Below are positions 12,541 to 25,242 of a stretch of DNA of 64,000 bases, in pieces. The notes beneath the pieces are model-generated. The model had not been told where the DNA came from, searched no databases, and saw nothing but the letters and a program-made list of their open reading frames with translations. The DNA is taken from assembly GCA_037576215.1 (NCBI GenBank), contig JBANDB010000013.1:2046001-2110000 (forward strand), written 5' to 3'. Both the position numbers and the translations under genes were made by a program. Numbering within the stretch: position 1 is the stretch's first letter; each line of letters begins with the position of its first letter. The stretch comes from Armillaria gallica (taxonomy: Eukaryota > Basidiomycota > Agaricomycetes > Agaricales > Physalacriaceae).

Positions 12541-12549
12541 ACTATAGCA

Positions 12550-15500
12550 TTCTATATCCTATAACATGGTATAGAGCTATAAGGGAGGTGCATGTTTTCT
12601 ATAAACTTTTTTATAGGGCTATATTCACACTATACTCACCTATACCTACTGCATTTAGTCCTATAAGCAGCATTGCTCTTAGCTCAATATTCATTGTTCT
12701 TCAAATCAATACATTATAAATGGTTTAACATTATGATATTCACTATGTACATACATAAGACTAATTATCATCTAGATATATGCTCAAACTGACTCACCCA
12801 TCCAATGGCAGGCATTTGACCTACATTTACTTTAAATACCATCCAGGAATGGTAGCACATTTGATTGGATGTACCCCTAAACATTTCAGATCACATGAAT
12901 AAAAGGGCTTACTATGCTTATCACATGCCTTCAAGGATGCAGAACACTCTTGCAGTTCAAATGTGGGCCCCTCACATGAAATCAGGCTCAATCCAAGTTT
13001 GTCAATGGCAGAGACTCTGCAAAAATAGTGTGAAGTGGGAAGAAGGGACTCAGATGATGGCACATACCATGTAGCATGTGATAAAAATGAATAGATGTGA
13101 TGATACTGTCCCAACAGTCGCTTGAACAGATTCTGGAAGGTTGAGAAAGAAGAAACATTATCAAAGTTTGGTAGATGCATCTTTTCCCCAGACTTCTACC
13201 AATAGCACTTGAAGAGGTTGATAATTGACTGAAAGAAATTTATAAGCATAAATAAGGGCAGAGAGAACTATGATAGATTGGCTTACATTGTTGATCCTTC
13301 TGGTTAAGCGCAACCTCTGAAATAGCTTATTGACATTAAAGTTGAGGTGTAAAGTGACAGAAATATTGCAGGCAAAGATAGATGGGAGTAATGAAAGGAA
13401 AATTAAAGAGAGTGGAGGATCAATGTGGTCATAGGGAAGAAAGAATTGTTTGAATGCAAAGTGCAAAGTTCAACACTCATGTGACAGATGATGCACTGTG
13501 CAGACCACTACCAAATACAGACTCCATGTGGCAAATCCCAGCCTTGTGCCCTGATGCATTGGCATGAAATTGTTTCATGGTTAGTGATATCATATCTGAT
13601 TGCATATACTATTTGTACTCAACTTATGCAGCACGATACATGTGTAGGTGTATAGGGTATAGGTGGTATAGTGGGTATAGGCTATGTATAGAGTCAGAAT
13701 CCAGCAAAATAGTCTATACCTCCTATATGTCATATAAGGATGTGAGATTGCTGATGTGTATGCCAAGCTGAAAACAAGGACTCTGCGCTGAGATTACATA
13801 TTGTCATCTCGCCAGCAAGCACAGATGGTCACCACTGGATGGGAAACACAGGATGAGGTGGAGGGAATATGCATGTGAGAGAGGGCCACCTTGAACACCA
13901 GCCCATTCATTCACATCATGAGTCGGTATGTAATAGTTCAGGCTAATAACAGCTTGTGCCCATCAACAACTCTCTTAGCATACCCACCCTCCACAGATGC
14001 TTCGCTCCCTGCACATGTCGCCTCAGCACCTGGTCTGCTGCATATATTTCACTTTAGCCTCCTTTAGCCTCAGTCAATAGACATTATGCCATGACACAAG
14101 CATGTCCTCTCCACTCTCATAGTCAAATCTTCTCCACACCACATTGTACTGCATGCATGTTCTGTGTCCAAGTGGGCAATGACATGAAACCACAAAACAA
14201 GAATTATATTAAAGAATATTATTACTAATGTATAAAAAGTAATATACTAGAAAGCATGAAGTGAAATCAAAGTCATGAATGATTGTTGTGCTTCCCAGGA
14301 AAAAGCCTCTAAGTAATTAAAATTCTAACCTCATACAATCATAATTTCCCCATTCCAAAGGTCAGTATATGCCGCCACTTGAATGGGAAGTGGCCTGCTA
14401 TTCTGTTCATGCTATGACCCAGCATAGTCTCTGATTAAGTCATCCCAATAAGAGCACTGAAGCTTGCTGTTGCAGATCTGGAAAGCTCACACAAGTGAAT
14501 AGCCCTAGCTCTATAGACTTGGATGTCAGCACAGAAAGAGTCAGAGGAGAAAGCCATAGCATACCATATGCAAAGTCTGCTCTCACCATCGTACACCACT
14601 CCGAGGACTTCTATTTAACCAGTTGCAATAAGGAATGAGAGTGCATCAAGTTCCACATCTTGAAGGTTGACTTTGGGCCTCAGGAATGATTGACACCAGA
14701 ATACCCTCCAAACCAATTTCAGTGGGAAAAGGAAGCTGAAGCTGAGATCAATGGCATAGACACCTCAAATCAAAGTTCATGAACTGAAGGAATAGTTAGC
14801 TTGGTGACGTCTTTGGTAATGCTACCCTCCCACATGAAGAAACAGTTGCAAGAGGCAGCAATTTACTGAAGAACCAACATTCAGTATATAAGATCAGAAA
14901 ATGAAGAAGGTAACATAGTGTACATCTTCCCTTTGAGCCTGTGAGCTTAATCCACATTCTCAACGATTCTGCATACTGTGTGATTAGAGACACTGATGCA
15001 CATGATTGACAACATACCTTGAACCCAGTCAATGTCTCCCACCTTGCCCCAAGTGTGAAGAATGGCCAAGGAACCTCAATGTTGAAATGCTTGCTACTTG
15101 TAGCTTGTATTGTCAAGCTTGCCTGGATGACTTGCAGTGGTTATGGTATAGCGGATGTGATGTTCAGAGCATGGTCATCAACCATCTTCTCCACATTGCA
15201 CGACAACCCAGCCTATAAACTCTTCCTAGCTTGTTCCATGCCAACTTTGTTGTTCAATGCCTCTATAGCAGTGTTAGCACAAAGCTTGAGCTGCCTTCAT
15301 GGTATGGGCTGAAGCACCGAAGGAATGTATACCTGATGTATTGTTTCAGCTTCCAAAGTCAAGAGTGCTCCACAGAAAAAGACATGCCTTTCTTCCCTCC
15401 AAATGAAGTGGGGGGCCAATACAAGCATGGCAAGACTGAGTCCTCTGGAATTTCTTTTGAATATTAAGCACCTTAATGCTCAAAGTATGGCTATTACATA

Positions 15501-15785
15501 ATACATGATATGAAATAAGAAATGTCTTATTGCTCATCTAAGCAATAGGACATGACAAGATCACCAAGTTTCAGAACTACCAGGCAGTAGCATCTTATCG
15601 CACATAGACAAGGAATGCAGCTTTCTCCATGCCACGTTTTAACAGTGCTTAAGTGGAATGATCGCACAAGTATCCTTTGTTCACAAAGGCACCCCCAGCA
15701 TTAATCCCATCTTGAAACCACAAGACACCATGCTTAATGAGCGTAGATGAGGAGAGGACTTGGTGCATGGTAGGGACAGACAAGG
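12550..15785. other. CpG-poor intergenic region, no recognised gene
   Basis: Several TATAGG/CCTATA-rich patches occur (about 12190-12660 and 13640-13740). ORFs are short and uninformative on both strands. I see no RNA gene. Confidence 0.4.
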
Positions 15786-16456
15786 ACAACCAGCTAGAAG
15801 AAGTTGTATTCAAAATTCAGGGGATACTGGCAAAGAAGGACCTACCCCCAGTGACCAAAGCACCATTGTAAGTATAAGTTCCCACCATAAAGCATTCCAT
15901 TCCTCACAAGCTTTCCAGGAAATACATCTACACATTTTGCAACAACACATTTGGATCATGGGAATAGGAGGCAAAGTGTTCAAGGATACAGCCAATTCAA
16001 TTATAGAGGCACAACTAATGTTTGCACAACATTTTCCAGAGGGTGCATTGGAAAAAATAATGAACGCAACAGCTGACAACACTGACAGCATAATGGCATT
16101 GGATATAAGCAACTGTTACTTTGAAACTAGGAAGAATCAGCCTCAGGAACAGGCAGAATATGAACAAAGAGTCAATCCCAAGGGAATTCTAAAAGTGGCT
16201 TGCCTCAAGAGGAACCTCATCCACATGGAGGACAACAAGGTCAGGTTCTATACCAGTAATAAAATTGACGAGAATGGAGAAAGAAAGTGAGTGAACCACA
16301 ATAGCAATGATAGAGACCTTACCTTATCTTCCTCAGGTTCTTTCCGTCTGAGCCACAAATTTTTGGGTAGGTGACATTGTCGAAGTGCAACTTTCTATCA
16401 TGGCAGTCTCCATGAAGAAGACACAGAGGAAGCTAAAAATGAAACTGAGGATAGTG
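15786..16456 (+). pseudogene. Relic of an uncharacterised basidiomycete gene
   Basis: Coding-like pieces lie in order with two likely introns. An exon ends near 15867 in PPVTKAPL followed by GTAAGT. A later exon includes DTANSIIEAQLMFAQHFPEG and VACLKRNLIHMEDNKVRFY and ends at 16286. After a 50-nt GT-AG intron (16287-16336) comes a piece with GDIVEVQLSIMAVSMKK. Frames do not join: there is a shift before GDIVEVQ and another near 15950. It resembles a repeated family of uncharacterised Agaricomycete proteins, from memory only. The homology stops at 16456, a few bases before a hAT-like TAGGGATGGTCAC motif (16465-16477). Confidence 0.5.
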
Positions 16457-17451
16457 ATGATGATTAGGGATGGTCACTATGTCTGTGGTACAGTGTATAT
16501 GGATAGTACCTATGGATACGGTGACCTTCCCATGAGCCTTGCAATCTGTGACCCTACAATATGGATACAGTGCAGCGATTGGCCTTCACAGACTGTATTC
16601 TATGGGTAGTTCTAACCGTATATGGCCGTTCACAGATAGTAATGGTAATGCCTCTTTATGAGTCTGAGTAAAACAAGGATTCGTTCTTTTATGATACATT
16701 TTGAACCTGGACCCTGCATTTTAAGTTTTACCTTAGAATTCAACAGTAACAAATAACACTTCTTTTATGGCAATTCAAAAATAATAGCCCGCACCTTCAC
16801 TAACACTTATCTCTTGACACAGTGTATCCATGTCATTCCCTGTCAGATTGGTGCACAAAAGGTATGTTTCATTGATATCTGTATTTATTGGTTTATTTTA
16901 GATACTCTTGGCTCATCTGGCAGCCTCAAGGGCCCTGAATCGCAGCCATATTATCCCTCACCTGTGTGTAGGCCCTCGCATGAGGCACCACTGCATATGA
17001 TGCCCACAAGACACTGCCCCAGCAAAGACCGTTGCCTAGGATCAGGCTGATGCCCATTACCACCCCATTATTGGCCTGAGAACCAGGATCATCTCCACCT
17101 TTCCCCCTTATCCAGCATCACCCACATCGACATCGGGACCAATCACCCTTACACAGTGATTTCACTTGTGGCAACAATCACGGACAAAATGGAGGATACA
17201 AAATTGGGCGCCATCTGCAAGCATGGCATGGGAATGAGTATTCAGCAATGGGGACAATGACAAAGCCAAACTGGGTGATGACAATGATGAAGAGAGGGCC
17301 AGACAGGGTCTGAGAACCTTGGAGAGGTATGGTGGAAGGTAGAGCATGGGTGCGGTGATGTGCTCAGCAATGGCGAGTGGCAAATGGACTAGAGGCTGGC
17401 AATGAACACCAACAACACTAAACCAATCACTAACTCTACACTTATCACCAA
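16457..17451. other. Gene-free stretch beginning with a hAT-like end motif
   Basis: TAGGGATGGTCAC at 16465-16477 looks like a hAT terminus, and its complement occurs at 20952-20964, but no matching second end or target duplication was found for either. Otherwise nothing is recognised. Confidence 0.3.
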
Positions 17452-17456
17452 TGTAT

Positions 17457-18716
17457 TGAATTCGGGCGTTTCGAGTACGATAGAAGCACTCTGCAGACTT
17501 CAATAATCAAGGAAAGTTGTTTAAAGACGTTTTATTTCATTACTAGTGAGCTATACAAGCGTACTACTCGCACTAGTGGGGTTTGTAAGACACAATTGGA
17601 TGAATAGTGACTCGACTTGAGCTACTGCGCTCGCTCTGACTGGGACTGCTTCGAACTAGTGGCTCTCTTGGCCCTGTAATGTCTTACAAGTGAATAAACA
17701 CTTGACTAGTCGCTTTCTAGGCAGACTAGTGGCACTCTTGGCCTAAGAATAATACTTTAAACTTCGAGAACTTGCTTGAACTAACTTTGAAACACTCTTG
17801 GCCTTTGCAGGACACAAAAGATTGCTCTAAGACACTTCTATTCACTCGATGCTATGGGTAACTTAGCGACTAGTAGCCGCTTCGTCGAGGTTAAGCACAA
17901 AAGCCTTTAATTGGGGCACTAGATACTGACTAGTAGGTCACAATTGCGGGGATGGCTTGCCTGAGCCGCGTGTGCACCTATTCTACTACTTATATACTGG
18001 CCAACAAGGTACGATCGAGATATAAATAACTGACTAGAGGGGTATTATTGATAAGGATTTCTTGGCTAGTCACGAATAATGGTGAATAATCACGCAATAG
18101 TCGGTCTAGAAACGGCCACTTGCTGACTAGTGGGCCTAGGAGCTCCGCTAGAGGTGGCATTCCGTGTTCTTGGCCCAGCAACGCTCCACTTGCGTCAAGG
18201 ATAAACGGCTAGCCTAACGAGCGTGCCTGTAGCAGCTGTCGATCGTGATCGAAGGCACAACCTGGCTATACTAGTTCCGATCGTAAATAGATCTGTATCG
18301 TACTAGCCCGATCTGGACAGCTGCGCTTCATTTCTAAATTCATTTCTAAGCCCCGTTAGAGACTGCTGCACTGCTAGTCAACTCTTCTTAAACACTCGCA
18401 TGCAGACCGTTCCACTAGTGACTGTACTTTCACGAGACCTGTATGTTCTGCTTCTTGTTGGGTGCACTTGTAGCTACCCCGTCGACTAGCGGTCGTCATT
18501 TACTGACTCGCTTGGTATTCGAGGTGCTAGTCACGCCGGCTGATAGACTTGACCCAATAGTGGTATCGCGCCTAAATCCTGGCTCGACTAGTAGCTTTCT
18601 GGCTTGACTATCAGCTTGAAGCCTCCGCTATAGTCCTTTAGTTATTGCTAGTCTAAGATAGATATGCGCTAGTATGATTACAAAATCGCAAAATCTAGGT
18701 GTGAACGCATAGACGG
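17457..18716. mobile_element. CpG-rich 1.26-kb insert dense in ACTAGT; possible solo LTR or non-autonomous element
   Basis: The block differs sharply from its CpG-poor surroundings. Eleven exact ACTAGT palindromes lie between 17543 and 18592, plus many near-matches (GACTAG, GGCTAGTCAC). The phrase GGCWCTCTTGGCC occurs twice with a third variant. The 5-mer TGTAT flanks it at 17452-17456 and 18717-18721 and could be a target duplication. The right end would then read AGACGG rather than the CA typical of LTRs, so the borders are tentative. TATATAC at about 17992 could be a promoter. There is no long ORF. Retained CpG suggests recent arrival. Confidence 0.5.
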
Positions 18717-18721
18717 TGTAT

Positions 18722-21550
18722 CAGCGGTGGAGGGGGGAACACGCTAGGGAGGGTGCAGGGAGTGGAACAGTGCAAGCAGGAGGGTGGGAGCAAGATCAGA
18801 CCCCCAACATCCAGCGAAGCCTGCAATGACAGCATCTGTCTGGGCATCAATTCTACTCCTCAGTATGCAACAGAAGATGCTAAGACGACAGCGACGTGAG
18901 CACTGACAGCCCTGATGCTACCACCCCCTGCCCAACACTAACATCAGTCCCTACTGCCTGCCCCAGGTCCGAAACACCCTGCATCTCCATGCATCCTCCA
19001 TTTTCAACATGGGGGATCACACCTATCAGACTTATTTTCCTCCCCAACATCATTGACCCCCGTCCCTGCCACATCCTGCACCCTCCATTGACCGTACGAT
19101 CACCATCAGACCCCCACCTCCGTTTTTGATACTGGAAACCTGATAGTGGTTGCCATTTCTCCTCACAAGCTCCCTGTTATGCTCTAGCACCGCCGATCCC
19201 TACCTAGCTCCTCCCTCATCCTTAGTCCATGCTACAGCCACAAATACAGGGACTGTGCTATACATGATATAGAGAAGCACAGTGCTACCCACTACACACC
19301 CACCTGATGCAGCCAACAATGCTTGCTGACATCAACAACATCCCAGCCTCAATACCGAAATTTTCCATTTTTCACAGCATTGCACAGCCCTTGTGTGCTG
19401 CATTTCAGCGACTATGTTGTCGGAGGACCCTTTACCGCCATCTATGCATGGTAGACTGCCCCCAATCCCACCTATTTTATCTGTGTTATATATTCATTTG
19501 TATCATAATATTTTATATATGAATATTACTTAGAACATGAATTTGTCAACAAGTGGGAAAGGAAGTACTACAAGATGTCGAGAGTCATCAAGAAACATGG
19601 GTCGCATGGAAGTGGGCCAAGGCGAACATGGGATGTGTAGCAAATGGTTCTCCAGTTGTCTTCTTTGGTCTTGTGATTGTATACATTTCACATTTATTTC
19701 ATGCCCAGTCTTTCCCTCACCTTTTGTGCAGCATTGGTATGCTCCTAACCATTATGATACCACTGGTGCTGTGTTTTGATTAACAGCAACAATTCTCTTG
19801 CCAATGTTACTGGCAAGTTGCGACTGGGAAATTGTTTTATCAATCTACTTAAGTGTACACAATGCCCTCGGCACCAAACTTTGCCCTGAGACAATGTATC
19901 ATCATATGGTGAGCATCGTAAGTCCATTGTTAGCATATTTTGATGTTACTTCTGATGCATTTATGATCTAGACCAGTTCAGACTCATCGTCTTCGCAAAC
20001 CTAGTTGGCAAAATCAAAGCATGGCTCCAGATGCCTGACTCCTACCTCACCTCCATCTTGTTCCTTGACTCTGTCTTCCAGTTTCCCTTTGGAGCATAGC
20101 AGCAACTTCGACAACAGTATGTTTATCCTCTCATGTGTGTTTGCAAAAGTATGGACCATTTCTTCATAGCTTGCCTGTCTTTTCAATAGTATTAACCTCT
20201 CTAGTAAATCCTAATATGGGCAAGACTCTTATCTATGTTGCCTTTTACTTTAGTTTAGGAAGATGTAAGTATCTGCTTTCTGACTTGGATGTCATAGCTC
20301 CTCTGAGTCCTCTCTCATGGATTGGTGCTAGTCTATTCTGACTCCATCCTTGCCACCCTCAACACTCACAAAAACTCCATAGGTCTTCCTACATGGACAA
20401 CTTGATGCTTTCTCATGAATTTCAGCTTCACCACGGTCCATGAATACTCACATTAGTCCATTCAATCTCCAATCTAGCTGGGCACTTCGGACTTGTACCT
20501 GCCATGCCCTCAATGGCCCACTTCAGCTAAGTTGTCTAGGTGCAGGAGGTGAAATAGCACACTGGGGGGTTTAATTAACTACTGGAGAACTCACAAAAAT
20601 GTTGGTAACTGAGTTTTGGCAGCTGTACATCATCAATTCAGCAGATTTCATGAGTTGTCACTGCTTAAAAAATGGATTCTATTGACACGATGCTTTCACA
20701 GATCATCTATAACATAGGTAAATGTCAAGGATATGGGGAAATGGTGTATCACTCACTTTAGGTACACATGTACTGGTATGTATGTGTTTTTTTTTGTCAG
20801 CTCTGTGCACAGCCATATGTACAGCTGTGATGACTGTAAATGTAACTGTCAATGCTGTTGCAAGAGCTGACTGGGCATCAATGGTACAGTTATGGGAACA
20901 ACTGTGTCCGTAAATGACTGCCACTTCTATGGCCATATCTGTTATGGTATGGTGACCATCCCTAACAATAATTGAAGAGAGTGTTACCAAGGTATGTCTA
21001 GGAATCACAATGAAAGGATTAACTGACTGAAAGAGGAGTAGGAATGAGCAAGACTCATACACAAGAATGCGTTAACAGACAAGGCAGGAGAGAACATGAA
21101 GAGCATGGTGGTAGAGGGTCAGAGGATGAACCTGAAGTGTAAGGTGGGGTATTAGAGGTGATAACATAGCATAAACACAACATATGCAGAGGATAACAGT
21201 GAGAATGCAAAGGCAAAAGTGACATAGGGCGAAGAGGTTCGGATTTGAGCCTCAAGGCTCAAACGGGCATGAAAGAAATCACCGAAGGATGAATAAGCAA
21301 AGCCAAAAATAAAAGGTCACATGATGAGGTCCAAAACAGGAAGGAGAGACGAAACGGCACAGCCACCCTGGAAAGCTCAAGTTGCAAAGACCGAATCCTG
21401 TATACACAGGACTCGGAACTCGTCCTCCGTGTTGGCTTCATGGCTCCGTCGCTAAAAATGAAAATAACACGCAGATCTCGTTGCTCTGAGGAAGAGCGTT
21501 CAGGGCTTTCGTAATAATCAAGACGGCTTTGGTACTCAAACTCCATGATC
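18722..21550. other. CpG-poor intergenic region
   Basis: No supported gene. A hAT-like end (complement of TAGGGATGGTCAC) lies at 20952-20964 without a partner. CpG returns at about 21230. Confidence 0.4.
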
Positions 21551-21589
21551 GCCTCGTATGGCGACGTGCTCTACAAGTGAAGTCCCAAT

Positions 21590-21990
21590 TGTTCAGATTT
21601 TGGATGGACGAGGGAATACGTGGATTCGATGGGAGCAGGACTTGCATGGTGGCGGACGCTACTTGGTCGAACTCCGTAGCGTCAGCACCTCGAGTAGGAG
21701 CGATTTGCTTAGCAAGCTGCAAGCCGAGATGGGTGCTCAGGTATGCATCAGTCTCATTATTTGATGACTACGCTGACTTGCTATAAGGATGATAATCAGC
21801 TATGAAGAACTCGTCGTAGAAACGGCCGTAGTGATTGTGGCTGCAACGACCGCACAGTACGCTTATACCTCTTCTTTGACCGTGCGCGTGATGGATGGAC
21901 TAAATGCTGTTGTACAGCCATATGCTACCTCGCGTCAAGCGTACTCTTCAAAGGGCTCGACAGCCATCCTGAATCCGACATCGCTATGAC
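21590..21990 (+). pseudogene. Cytochrome P450 fragment, I-helix region (copy 1)
   Basis: An exon ending DLLSKLQAEMGAQ-like at 21740 is followed by a short intron (21741-21787). The next exon (about 21788-21856) reads YEELVVETAVVIVAATTAQ. That is the P450 I-helix with the oxygen-binding A-G-x-D-T-T motif reduced by a two-codon gap to AATTA. A third piece after a further intron reads YLASSVLFKGLDSHPESD. Paralogs at 60930-61500 and 61700-62060 keep SDTTA. No heme-binding Cys region was found nearby, so this is a broken internal fragment. Confidence 0.55.
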
Positions 21991-22039
21991 CCTGCAAGTT
22001 TGTATGCCTCCACTGTACTCCGCTAGTGCTATATGAGGA

Positions 22040-22545
22040 CCGGTCGACCATTACTGGCAACATACCGTTCATTCCCATCCACGTCGTTGCCAACATCCCA
22101 TTCAACATTGGTACGTATTCTGGCCCTCGTCCATTATGTCATCACAGACTAATGCCTAGGTTAGGACTTGAATACGGATAGCGTCGACGGTGGGAACATG
22201 CTAGTGGATACGGGAGGACACTGATGAAGAAAGGTATGGCTCATTTTCAACGTATGAGTGGCCGAGAAGCTAACTCGATTCATGCAGTAACTACCGAGTA
22301 CACCCAAGGAATGTTTGCGGGCATCTAGGGAGGGTCGCCTGTGCGTGCGGATGGTGAGAGGAGGGACAGTACGGATTGGCAGGGGAGGGAAGACCGGACT
22401 TTTCTATTATTAACCTGGAAGGATGGTTTTCGCGACTCGGATGCGGGTTGGCACGTCCACGGAGATGGATTGCGGATGTCGGATAGGACGTCGAGCAGTC
22501 GAGCAGTCGGGCAGAAGAGGCTAGGTGTGCCTGTGCGGAAGCGCA
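22040..22545 (+). repeat. Partial repeat unit B
   Basis: Shares the CCCATTCAACATTGGTACG, GGACTTGAATACGGA, GTAACTACCGAGTACACCC and GTGCGTGCGGATGG blocks, with intervening GT-AG introns, with the copies at 6340 and 36220. It is joined directly to a flavin monooxygenase relic, so a rearrangement junction lies near 22545-22690. Confidence 0.55.
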
Positions 22546-22693
22546 GACATCGCACGACCATCTTCAAGTTCTTACCACATTCAACAACCAACCTAAGCAG
22601 CTCCGTGTAAGGCGTCGCCAACCTCCAGCTTCTTCCAACACTCACTCTCATTCCTAACTCCTCCCATTTCCAGCGTCCTAGCAGCGACCCCGA

Positions 22694-23833
22694 TACCTGC
22701 CGCCACAACATTCATAATTGTCGGCGATGGTATCGGCGGTCTTACAGCCTATCATGCCTTGCGCACATATTTACCGTCGAATGTTCCACGAATCCCATCC
22801 GATTCCGCAAACAGCAATATCCCTCGTCAGTGGTGGCATCGGAATCTTTCTAGATGGTCTTCGCCCTCTTTCTTATATAACGCCATCTCACCGTCCTCTG
22901 TACTCTACCAAGGGCACACGGCAATGCATGCCCCTACTTTGTTGTCCGAAATCAAAACGGAACTACTCTCGGTCGACTTGGGGGTGTGCAAGATCATATT
23001 CTGCTTCCTAGGGCGTTGGCACATGAAAGTCTGCTCCTGGGTATCCCGGATGGCGTGGTAGAATGGGGAAGGAAGGCGATAGAAGTGAGAGACGGCGGAC
23101 GCTGCTCAAGTCATTTTTGAAGATGGCACAATAGAAACGTGCGACCTCAGGCCTCATTATCGGTGCGGACGGCGTCAAGAGTGTATGCAGACAGGCTCTT
23201 TTGGCGAAGAGGCGTACTGACTTCAATACGAGTGTGTATTTGCTTGATTTTTTGAAGCCTTTCTCAACGTATACAGTAGCACAACTACCGTCAGCGGCTT
23301 TGCTCCTTTTATATCATTCACGCCTGCCCTCCGGAGCAGCATACAGGCCTACCAGGCAGTTATGACTATCTCACAATGGTTCCTCTACGTATTCTCTGCC
23401 TACATGTACACCTGTCAACGAGCAACAAGTGATGTTCTGGTCTACGTACGCCAGCAATACATCACCATCCCATGACCAGCCTTCAGATCAAGATATACGT
23501 TCCATCCTCATGCAGAGGCATGGCTCGTGGTACGACATCGCATTCCACCATATCATAGCCGCTGCGTCTCGACCCACTACCACCGACCCACGCTTCACAA
23601 AATGGCTTGTTTTACCTCGCTGCGAAATTCCGTCCCTACCGCATTGGTCGTCCTTTCATGGCACCGTGCTGGGCCCAACAAAGGGCGCTGCCAGGATTAT
23701 CTTAGCGGCTCATCCGGCGACGCCTGATTCTGGGCAGGATGCGTCGACGGCTCTCGAAGACGCGCAGGTGCTGAGCGTGCTGCACTGCCATTACCAGAGG
23801 AGCTTGCATCCAAAAGTGCCGGAAACTGAATGA
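22694..23833 (+). pseudogene. FAD-dependent monooxygenase (PHBH-like fold) pseudogene
   Basis: Such enzymes hydroxylate small aromatic or secondary-metabolite substrates using FAD and NAD(P)H. Three family landmarks lie in order. The N-terminal dinucleotide-binding motif FIIVGDGIGGLTAYHALR starts at 22711. A mid-domain LIIGADGVKSVCRQ lies near 23155-23200. The C-terminal SGQDASTALEDAQVL, matching the usual G-Q-G-x-x-x-A-L-E-D-A, lies near 23730-23775. They occupy different frames: after the first motif the frame shifts to reach ESHPIPQTAISLVSGGIG, and further stops occur. Gaps between blocks may include introns. It is a broken gene, and its exact ends are unclear. Confidence 0.75.
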
Positions 23834-23984
23834 GAAGACTGGTCGCGTATTTTTCAATGATGGGGTCCATGGCGCTGAGACGGGAATGGGTGCTTTGACT
23901 TTCGGTACGAGCGGAGACTTGTGTCACTGCATTTGCTCTATTCCGATTTCTTTCGTTTTCCTCAGTAATGATTATTATTTGCTT

Positions 23985-25240
23985 TGACATTCGGTCTCCG
24001 CGGAGAATTTGGAGTATACAGAAAGAGGTGGAATGGGTTCTGAATCCCGTCTCCCATCCCATCCTTTCTGTCCTCCCCTCGCTCTCGTCTTATCCCTACG
24101 AGCAACGTTGTGCCGAATCCCGTGCTCGTGTGATGCGTTCGTTGACTTCATGACGGGTCGTCACACTGCCAGCGTGAGCTTTGACTTCCATCGTCGACTT
24201 TGACGCGCATGGTAAGGCTTGTTCTTACACTCTTGCTCTCCCTTTTATTGACTTGTTCTTTGATAGATTTGTATAACCGTTACTCTCAAGACTTGCGATG
24301 GTAAAACGGACCAGTCCTAGCTCGTAGGCTTGTTTCCTTCACTGGTACTAAGCCATTTTCTTTATTTCTGATGATGCGTTATCCAAGGGGTCATTAATGC
24401 AGGCGTTGACTTGATGACTGGAATACACCCAGGAGCGGAGAATATGGAGATTTGAAAGGTCCGTTCATTTTATCTTGTACGAGAGTTGGTCGTGCTGATA
24501 ACCATTGTAGGCTCAGCACTCAGCTAGCTGCCCTCAAGCGCATAGCGCGACAGGCGGAGACTCGCCGCCATGGCCAACGTCTCGACGTCGGACTTGTTTG
24601 GGGGTGATATCATAACGCTGTGGGACAGGGTTCCAAGGTAAGCACCTTAGTTTTCATTTTAATTTTCTTCGTTAATGGACCTTTCACAGATGTTAACGTG
24701 AACGAACTCCAGATGTATAGGCAACGAGATCGCCAAGGTATGCTTCTAATTTATCTATTTTGCATTAGATGTATTCAGCGGTCAAATTCAGGCAGTCATC
24801 CTCGATTCCCGGAAGCAACGTCTCGTGCTTACAGCCATAATAACGGACTGCCGTCACTATTCACCGGATACGCCAACGGAGGGAAGAGAGGACGAGCTAA
24901 GGTATGTTACACTTGCTTTGGGTGAATCTTAACTGAGTGACTAATTCTTTGCGCTAGGACCCCGGAATGCGAGACGTCGCTTTGATGGACGGCGTGGGGT
25001 ACGGCGGTGAGATGATAGGCGCAGATTCGTTTCGATGGGGCCATAGGGTGGTGCGTCGACCTCGAAGGGAGGCTGTGAAGGATACACGGCATAGGTGGGA
25101 TCGTCGATGTCCGCGGGAGGAGGGACGGCTCGTCTTTGTAGGCAGAACAGCGGGCTTATAGGGACGACCCCAAGGTTTCGGATCGAAGGACCATTCGATT
25201 CGTGGATCGATGTACGCGGAGGATTTTCTCATTTTTGTAT
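23985..25240 (+). repeat. Spliced-looking repeat unit C, copy 1
   Basis: Collinear with 62095-63270. It starts with a TCTCCGCGGAGAATTTGGAGTATA promoter-like block, then a GTTGACTTCATGACGGGTC exon, and GT-AG introns such as GTAAGGCTTG to TTTGATAG. Later pieces include CGGATACGCCAACGGAGGGA and a GACCCCGGAATG exon. The exons do not give one long ORF. Unrecognised; possibly a decayed gene of the same kind as units A and B. Confidence 0.5.
24013..24019 (+). promoter_or_regulatory. TATA-like box of unit C
   Basis: GTATACA follows the conserved CTCCGCGGAGAATTTGGA block. The same block precedes GTATAAAA at 32689 and GTATAAG near 62131, which supports a shared promoter; transcription itself is inferred. 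Confidence 0.35.
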
Positions 25241-25242
25241 TG

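Noticed and set aside
16465..20964. A single large hAT element bounded by TAGGGATGGTCAC (16465-16477) and its complement (20952-20964)
   Set aside because: The ends are correctly inverted, but the 8-bp flanks do not match (ATGATGAT-like versus ACAATAAT), the interior ends do not resemble each other beyond 13 bp, and no transposase frame is present.
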